The notes beneath the pieces are model-generated. The model did not search any database and was not told the origin of the DNA. It saw only the letters and a list, made by a program, of their open reading frames with translations. A stretch of 64,000 nt of DNA from contig NZ_LR722665.1 in the NCBI RefSeq assembly GCF_902500225.1, forward strand, positions 32,710-96,709, in the 5' to 3' direction. The DNA is from Buttiauxella massiliensis. GTDB lineage: Bacteria; Pseudomonadota; Gammaproteobacteria; Enterobacterales; Enterobacteriaceae. Both the position numbers and the translations under genes were made by a program. This document shows positions 59,088-64,000 of the stretch, piece by piece (the stretch's first letter is position 1; each line of letters begins with the position of its first letter).

Positions 59088-61748
59088 ATGAGTCAACGTG
59101 GGCTGGAGGCGCTACTGCGCCCCAAATCAATCGCGGTTATCGGGGCTTCTGCAAAAATAGATCGCGCAGGCTACTTAATGATGCGCAATCTCCTGGCTGG
59201 AGGCTTTAACGGCCCGGTAATGCCTGTGACACCCAGCCATAAAGCGGTTTGCGGCGTTCTTGCATGGCCAGATATCGCAAGCCTTCCGTTCCCGCCCGAT
59301 CTTGCCGTCATTTGTACCAACTCAAAACGTAATCTTGAATTACTGCAAGCCTTGGGTGAAAAGGGCTGTAAAGCCTGCATTATCCTCTCCGCTCCGCCTG
59401 AGCAACTGCCTGAATTATTAGCCTGTGCCACTCAATGGCAAATGCGTTTGCTGGGACCAAACAGCCTTGGCTTACTTGCGCCGTGGCAAGGACTTAATGC
59501 GAGTTTCTCACCCGTACCCATTCAGAAAGGTAAGCTGGCTTTTATTTCTCAATCAGCGGCAGTTTCCAACACAATTCTGGACTGGGCCCAGCAGCGTGAA
59601 ATGGGCTTCTCATGGTTTATCGCGCTCGGTGACAGTTTGGATATTGATGTTGATGAGTTACTGGATTATCTGGCTCGCGATACCAAAACCAGCGCTATTC
59701 TGCTTTATCTCGAACACCTGAGCGATGCCCGACGTTTTGTTTCAGCGGCGCGAAGTGCTTCGCGTAACAAACCGATCCTGGTAATTAAAAGCGGTCGCAG
59801 CGTCAAAGCACAAGAACTGCTTAAAACCCATCTGGGGCTTGATGCTGCATGGGATGCAGCCATTCAACGAGCAGGTCTTTTACGCGTTCAGGACACTCAT
59901 GAGCTGTTCTCGGCGGTAGAAACCCTGAGCCACATGCGGCCACTGCGTGGCGAGCGTTTAATGATAGTCAGCAATGGCGCTGCCCCTGCGGCGCTGGCAC
60001 TGGATGAGTTATGGCTGCGTAACGGTAAGCTAGCAACGCTGAGTGATGAAGTTCTCAATAAGCTAAAGAGCGCTTTGCCCGTCAGTGTTGAAAGTGGCAA
60101 TCCACTGGATCTCCGCGACGATGCGACTCCTGAACGTTATTTGCGAGCCATCGAAATATTACTGGATAGCCAGGATTATGATGCCCTGATGATCATCCAT
60201 GCCCCGAGTGCTGCGGCCCCCGGGACGGTAAGCGCCACCGCGTTAATCGACTTAATCCACAAACATCCTCGCGGCAAATACATCACACTAATAACCAATT
60301 GGTGTGGTGAATTTTCCTCTCAGGAAGCCAGACGGTTATTCAGTGATGCAGGCATTCCTACATACCGCACACCTGAGGGCGCGGTAACAGCATTTATGCA
60401 TATGGTGGAATATCGTCGAAACCAGAAACAGCTGCGTGAGACACCAGCGTTACCTGCCAATCTGAAAGCCAATGCCAGTGAAGCTCATGCCCTACTGCAA
60501 CAAGCACTGAACGAAGGAGCCACTTCTCTCGATACCCATGAAGTGCGCCCTATTTTACAAGCGTACGGGCTAAACACTCTGCCAACCTGGATTGCCAGCG
60601 ACAGTGCAGAAGCCGTGTATATTGCCGAGCAGATTGGGTATCCGGTCGCGTTGAAATTACGCTCCCCTGATATCCCGCATAAATCTGAAGTTCAGGGTGT
60701 GATGCTTTACCTGAGAACCGCCACTGAGGTTCAGCAAGCAGCTGATGCCATTATTGATCGAGTTAAAATGACGTGGCCGCAAGCTCGTATCCACGGGTTG
60801 TTGGTTCAAAGCATGGCTAACCGTGCCGGTGCCCAGGAGCTGCGCATCGTCGTTGAACATGACCCGGTCTTTGGCCCACTTATTATGCTGGGCGAAGGTG
60901 GCGTCGAGTGGCGCCCCGATCAGCAGGCTGTGGTGGCCTTGCCACCACTCAATATGAATCTTGCCCGCTATCTGGTTATTCAGGCGATCAAAAGCGGGAA
61001 AATTCGTGGGCGCAGCGCATTACGCCCCTTAGATGTGCCCGGTATCAGTCAGGTATTGGTGCAGGTTTCAAACCTGATTGTGGATTGCCCGGAAATCCGC
61101 CGTCTGGATATTCATCCGCTTTTAGCCTCCGGTAATGAGTTCACACTTCTGGACGTGACCTTACAGCTCGTCAAATTCGAGGGGGATGCAGAAACTCGGC
61201 TGGCAATCCGGCCCTATCCTTACCAGTTGGAAGAAGATGTCATCCTCAAGAATGGTGAACAGTGCCTGTTCCGCCCAATTCTTCCGGAAGATGAACCGTT
61301 GCTACAACAGTTTATTTCGCGGGTTACCAAAGAGGATCTCTACTACCGCTACTTTAGTGAGATCAACGAATTTACCCATGAAGATTTAGCCAATATGACC
61401 CAGATCGACTACGATCGAGAAATGGCTTTTGTCGCTGTTCGCCAACTTAATGGTGAGAGTGAGATCATCGGTGTTACGCGTGCGATCTCCGATCCCGATA
61501 ATATTGATGCCGAATTTGCCGTACTAGTGCGTTCTGATTTGAAGGGTTTGGGATTGGGTCGCCAACTGCTGGAAAAACTGATTGCCTACACAGGTGAGCA
61601 TGGGCTCCAGAGGCTGAATGGCATTACGATGCCTAACAACCGTGGCATGGTCTCATTAGCTCGAAAACTAGGATTTGATGTCGATATACAACTGGAAGAT
61701 GGCATCGTAAGTCTGACTCTTCCATTGATAAAAAGCATAGATTCGTGA
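59088..61748 (+). CDS. patZ: PatZ (Pka), protein lysine acetyltransferase
   Basis: An 886-residue protein. The first 460 residues form a CoA-binding/ligase-like part related to NDP-forming acyl-CoA synthetases, followed by an ATP-grasp domain (about 480-690, AEQIGYPVALKLRSPDIPHKSEVQGV). A C-terminal GNAT domain (about 720-880, LKGLGLGRQLLEKLI) transfers acetyl from acetyl-CoA to lysines, including that of Acs. The start follows AGGGGAGAG. Confidence 0.96.
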   Translation: MSQRGLEALLRPKSIAVIGASAKIDRAGYLMMRNLLAGGFNGPVMPVTPSHKAVCGVLAWPDIASLPFPPDLAVICTNSKRNLELLQALGEKGCKACIILSAPPEQLPELLACATQWQMRLLGPNSLGLLAPWQGLNASFSPVPIQKGKLAFISQSAAVSNTILDWAQQREMGFSWFIALGDSLDIDVDELLDYLARDTKTSAILLYLEHLSDARRFVSAARSASRNKPILVIKSGRSVKAQELLKTHLGLDAAWDAAIQRAGLLRVQDTHELFSAVETLSHMRPLRGERLMIVSNGAAPAALALDELWLRNGKLATLSDEVLNKLKSALPVSVESGNPLDLRDDATPERYLRAIEILLDSQDYDALMIIHAPSAAAPGTVSATALIDLIHKHPRGKYITLITNWCGEFSSQEARRLFSDAGIPTYRTPEGAVTAFMHMVEYRRNQKQLRETPALPANLKANASEAHALLQQALNEGATSLDTHEVRPILQAYGLNTLPTWIASDSAEAVYIAEQIGYPVALKLRSPDIPHKSEVQGVMLYLRTATEVQQAADAIIDRVKMTWPQARIHGLLVQSMANRAGAQELRIVVEHDPVFGPLIMLGEGGVEWRPDQQAVVALPPLNMNLARYLVIQAIKSGKIRGRSALRPLDVPGISQVLVQVSNLIVDCPEIRRLDIHPLLASGNEFTLLDVTLQLVKFEGDAETRLAIRPYPYQLEEDVILKNGEQCLFRPILPEDEPLLQQFISRVTKEDLYYRYFSEINEFTHEDLANMTQIDYDREMAFVAVRQLNGESEIIGVTRAISDPDNIDAEFAVLVRSDLKGLGLGRQLLEKLIAYTGEHGLQRLNGITMPNNRGMVSLARKLGFDVDIQLEDGIVSLTLPLIKSIDS

Positions 61749-61862
61749 GTAAGGTACTGGAAAACTTACTCACTTTGCGGGTTAGTAGTGGTATTATCAG
61801 CAGGTTCTGACGTCTGGATTTTGCAGAAGGCCATCCAATGAATAGAGAAGATACGCACTGTG

Positions 61863-63218
61863 ATGTTGTCTAAATTTAAACGTAATAAACATCAACAACA
61901 CCTTGCCCAATTGCCGAAGCTTTCTCAGTCAGTTGATGATGTAAAGACCCTTTTCTCCCCAGCGGATTTCCGTGAAGTTCTGCTGCAAAAAATTGCGAGC
62001 GCAACTCGCCGCATCTGTATTGTCGCATTGTATCTTGAACAAGATGATGCTGGTAAAGCCGTGTTAACCGCGCTCTACCAGGCAAAACAGCAACGCCCGG
62101 AAATAGAAGTGACCGTTCTGGTGGACTGGCATCGCGCGCAGCGAGGCCGTATCGGAGCTGCCGCTACCAACACCAATGCTGACTGGTATCATCGTATGAC
62201 CGAGGAATATCCCGGCGTAGATATCCCAGTTTACGGCGTGCCAGTGAATACGCGTGAAGCATTGGGCGTTCTGCATTTCAAAGGTTTTATTGTTGATGAT
62301 TGCGTGATTTACAGCGGCGCCAGTGTGAATGACGTCTATCTGCATCAGCATGATAAATATCGTTATGACCGCTATCAGGTCATCTGTAACCCGCAGCTTT
62401 CCGACATCATGTATAACTGGATGCAGGAAAATCTGGTACATGGTCGTGCGGTACATCGCCTGGATAAGCTACACAGGCCAAAAAGCCCGGAGATTAAAAA
62501 CGATATCCGTCTGTTCCGCCAGGAACTACGAGATGCCAGTTTCCATTTCCAGGGTAATGCAGATAACGAACAACTTGCCGTTACGCCTTTAGTCGGTTTG
62601 GGTAAAACCAGTCTGCTCAATAAAACCATCTACCATTTGATGCCGTGTACCGAGCAAAAACTGGTTATCTGTACGCCTTATTTCAACCTGCCTGCTGTGC
62701 TGGTACGTAATATTATTCAGCTCTTACGTGAAGGGAAACAGGTTGAGATTATTGTCGGTGATAAAACGGCAAATGATTTTTATATTCCAGAAGATCAACC
62801 CTTTAAGATTATCGGCGCCCTGCCTTATCTCTATGAAATCAACCTTCGCCGCTTCCTGAGCCGCTTACAATACTACGTAAACAGCGGACAATTGATTGTT
62901 CGCCTGTGGAAAGATGACGATAACAGTTACCATCTGAAAGGCATGTGGGTCGATGATGAGTGGATGCTTCTAACGGGTAATAACCTTAATCCAAGAGCGT
63001 GGCGTCTGGATCTGGAGAACGCAATTCTGATTCATGATCCTAAACAGGAACTCACTGTCCAGCGTGACCACGAATTGGATCTGATCCGCACACACACTAC
63101 AGTCGTTCAACATTATCGTGATCTACAGAGTATTGCGGAATATCCCGTTAAGGTGCGTAAGCTTATTCGCCGCCTGCGCCGTATACGTATAGATCGTTTA
63201 ATCAGTCGTATTCTGTAG
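61863..63218 (+). CDS. pssA: PssA, phosphatidylserine synthase
   Basis: A 451-residue phospholipase-D-type enzyme that joins CDP-diacylglycerol and serine, committing lipid to phosphatidylethanolamine. Both HKD motifs are present: HFKGFIVDD near residue 138 and HLKGMWVDDEWM near 357. The basic C-terminus (VRKLIRRLRRIRIDRL) matches E. coli. The start is ATG 61863 (MLSKFKRNKHQQH), preceded by an in-frame GTG. Confidence 0.97.
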   Translation: MLSKFKRNKHQQHLAQLPKLSQSVDDVKTLFSPADFREVLLQKIASATRRICIVALYLEQDDAGKAVLTALYQAKQQRPEIEVTVLVDWHRAQRGRIGAAATNTNADWYHRMTEEYPGVDIPVYGVPVNTREALGVLHFKGFIVDDCVIYSGASVNDVYLHQHDKYRYDRYQVICNPQLSDIMYNWMQENLVHGRAVHRLDKLHRPKSPEIKNDIRLFRQELRDASFHFQGNADNEQLAVTPLVGLGKTSLLNKTIYHLMPCTEQKLVICTPYFNLPAVLVRNIIQLLREGKQVEIIVGDKTANDFYIPEDQPFKIIGALPYLYEINLRRFLSRLQYYVNSGQLIVRLWKDDDNSYHLKGMWVDDEWMLLTGNNLNPRAWRLDLENAILIHDPKQELTVQRDHELDLIRTHTTVVQHYRDLQSIAEYPVKVRKLIRRLRRIRIDRLISRIL

Positions 63219-63233
63219 TTCATCGCTATACTG

Positions 63234-63258
63234 AAAAACCCTGCTTGCAGGGTTTTTT
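63234..63258 (+). terminator. pssA intrinsic terminator
   Basis: AAAAACCCTG-CTT-GCAGGGTTTTTTT, a classic hairpin with T run, between pssA and yfiM. Confidence 0.9.
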
Positions 63259-63277
63259 TATAGCCAGAGGATCATGA

Positions 63278-63601
63278 ATGCTACGTCTTTTACTCCCTTC
63301 AGTATTACTTCTCAGCGGTTGCAGCCATATGGCGCAAGATCAATGGTCAGGCCAGGATAAAGCACAGCACTTCATCGCATCGGCTATTTTATCCGCAGCA
63401 GGGAACGAATATGGCCAGCATCAGGGCTGGAGTGACTCCCGTAGTGCGAATTTTGGCTTCTTATTTTCGGTAAGTCTTGGGGCCACGAAAGAATTATGGG
63501 ATAACCGCACAGCTGGAAGTGGATGGAGCTGGAAAGATTTCACATGGGATGTAGCCGGTGCAGCCACCGGCTATGCAATATGGCAACTAGCCACCTATTA
63601 G
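63278..63601 (+). CDS. yfiM: YfiM, putative outer-membrane lipoprotein
   Basis: A 107-residue lipoprotein with a short signal and lipobox LLSGC (Cys near residue 15). The mature part ([46 protein letters not shown]) matches E. coli YfiM, of unknown function. It overlaps the stop region of nothing and stands alone between pssA and the rRNA operon; the kgtP gene found next in E. coli is missing here. Confidence 0.92.
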   Translation: MLRLLLPSVLLLSGCSHMAQDQWSGQDKAQHFIASAILSAAGNEYGQHQGWSDSRSANFGFLFSVSLGATKELWDNRTAGSGWSWKDFTWDVAGAATGYAIWQLATY

Positions 63602-63726
63602 AGTTTGATTCACTTCCCTTTGCGGGAAGGCAAGTAATGCCAGAGTGCCAAACAGAACATCAAGATTGTACACGGGCTAATCTTTTCGAGAGTAAGGGCG
63701 GAAAATCTTTAAATTGCGGACAGCAA

Positions 63727-63754
63727 AAAGCCCTGTACGTCAGTACAGGGCTTT
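63727..63754 (-). terminator. rRNA operon terminator
   Basis: AAAGCCCTGTAC-GTCA-GTACAGGGCTTT lies just downstream of 5S in the direction of transcription and is followed on the minus strand by TT before GCTG. Confidence 0.85.
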
Positions 63755-63765
63755 CCACTTATTTG

Positions 63766-63885
63766 GAGCCTGGCAGTTCCCTACTCTCGCATGGGGAGAC
63801 CCCACACTACCATCGGCGCTACGGCGTTTCACTTCTGAGTTCGGCATGGGGTCAGGTGGGACCACCGCGCTACTGCCGCCAGGCA
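63766..63885 (-). rRNA. rrf: 5S ribosomal RNA
   Basis: On the minus strand the sequence begins TGCCTGGCGGCAGTAGCGCG and continues with GTCCCACCTGACCCCATGCC, CGAACTCAGAAGTGAAACGC, then the loop and 3' end CTGCCAGGC. This is the full length of about 120 nt. No tRNA is seen between it and the 23S end. Confidence 0.97.
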
Positions 63886-63994
63886 TATTCTGTTTCATCA
63901 ACCGTCATGCTTTCACACAACCATCGACTTAAAATCTCGGTTCAAGCTGAAAATCAATATCTTAGTCTCTCAACCAAAACACCTTCGGTGTTGT

Positions 63995-64000
63995 AAGGTT
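63995..64000 (-). rRNA. rrl: 3' end of a 23S rRNA gene (cut by the window edge)
   Basis: The minus strand at the edge reads AACCTT, the last bases of enterobacterial 23S rRNA, followed by a spacer with an ACACCGAAGGTGT hairpin and then 5S. Only six bases fall in the window, so the call rests on position relative to 5S. Confidence 0.7.

Noticed and set aside
63613..63629. Hairpin CTTCCC-TTTGC-GGGAAG after yfiM as a terminator
   Set aside because: The stem is only six pairs and no T run follows, so termination is doubtful.
63523..63996. 157-codon open frame running from yfiM through the 5S rRNA gene
   Set aside because: It crosses the yfiM end, the rRNA terminator and the 5S gene, so it cannot be a real protein gene.

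Overview
The window is a chromosomal segment of a member of the Enterobacteriaceae. Gene order and protein sequence follow the E. coli/Salmonella backbone almost gene for gene: sseB-pepB-isc, trmJ-suhB, csiE-hcaT, glyA-hmp, glnB-glrR-qseG-glrK-glmY-purL, mltF/tadA, yfhH-yfhL-acpS-pdxJ-recO-era-rnc-lepB-lepA, rseCBA-rpoE, nadB, srmB, grcA, ung, trxC, patZ, pssA, yfiM, then an rRNA operon. The species cannot be fixed from sequence alone. ERIC and REP-type repeats, murQP beside yfhH and a nicO/DUF1007 pair suggest the Kluyvera/Buttiauxella/Enterobacter/Klebsiella side of the family rather than E. coli K-12.

Layout. 1-160: tail of a gene cut by the window edge, probably an RpiR/SIS-type regulator. 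165-8356: sseB, pepB and the iron-sulfur cluster operon iscRSUA-hscBA-fdx-iscX, all leftward, with two inverted ERIC repeats lodged between iscR and iscS. 8356-14221: trmJ, suhB, a NicO-type metal exporter with a DUF1007 partner, csiE and hcaT. 14392-23512: accessory sugar region. A reduced yph cluster (aldose-1-epimerase yphB, DUF5107/TPR yphG, ROK regulator yphH) is followed by an AT-rich two-gene operon: a LacY-like H+ symporter and a cytoplasmic family-35 beta-galactosidase. 23695-37118: glyA, hmp, glnB, the GlrR/QseG/GlrK signalling operon, the GlmY small RNA, purL, mltF and tadA. 37177-41064: murQ-murP-pgpC operon divergent from the RpiR-type regulator yfhH. 41120-63601: housekeeping genes for CoA/PLP/DNA repair, translation, envelope stress (rpoE-rseABC), NAD synthesis, RNA helicase, anaerobic pyruvate formate-lyase repair, uracil repair, thioredoxin 2, acetyltransferase PatZ and phosphatidylserine synthase. 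63766-64000: 5S rRNA and the last bases of a 23S gene, transcribed leftward.

How genes work together. The isc genes form one assembly machine, autoregulated through two abutting IscR sites in front of iscR. GlrK/GlrR is encoded next to its small-RNA target glmY, whose overlapping sigma70/sigma54 promoter and three GlrR-type palindromes are visible. The MurP transporter and MurQ etherase form a MurNAc salvage route under the likely control of YfhH. The LacY-like permease and GH35 enzyme look like a small catabolic module: import of an intact galactoside followed by cytoplasmic cleavage.

The most interesting departures from the E. coli arrangement are the LacY/GH35 module inserted beside yphH, the loss of yphCDEF and of the hca dioxygenase genes at this site, murQP joined to pgpC and yfhH, the ERIC pair inside the isc operon leader, and a 116-bp antisense overlap between mltF and tadA.
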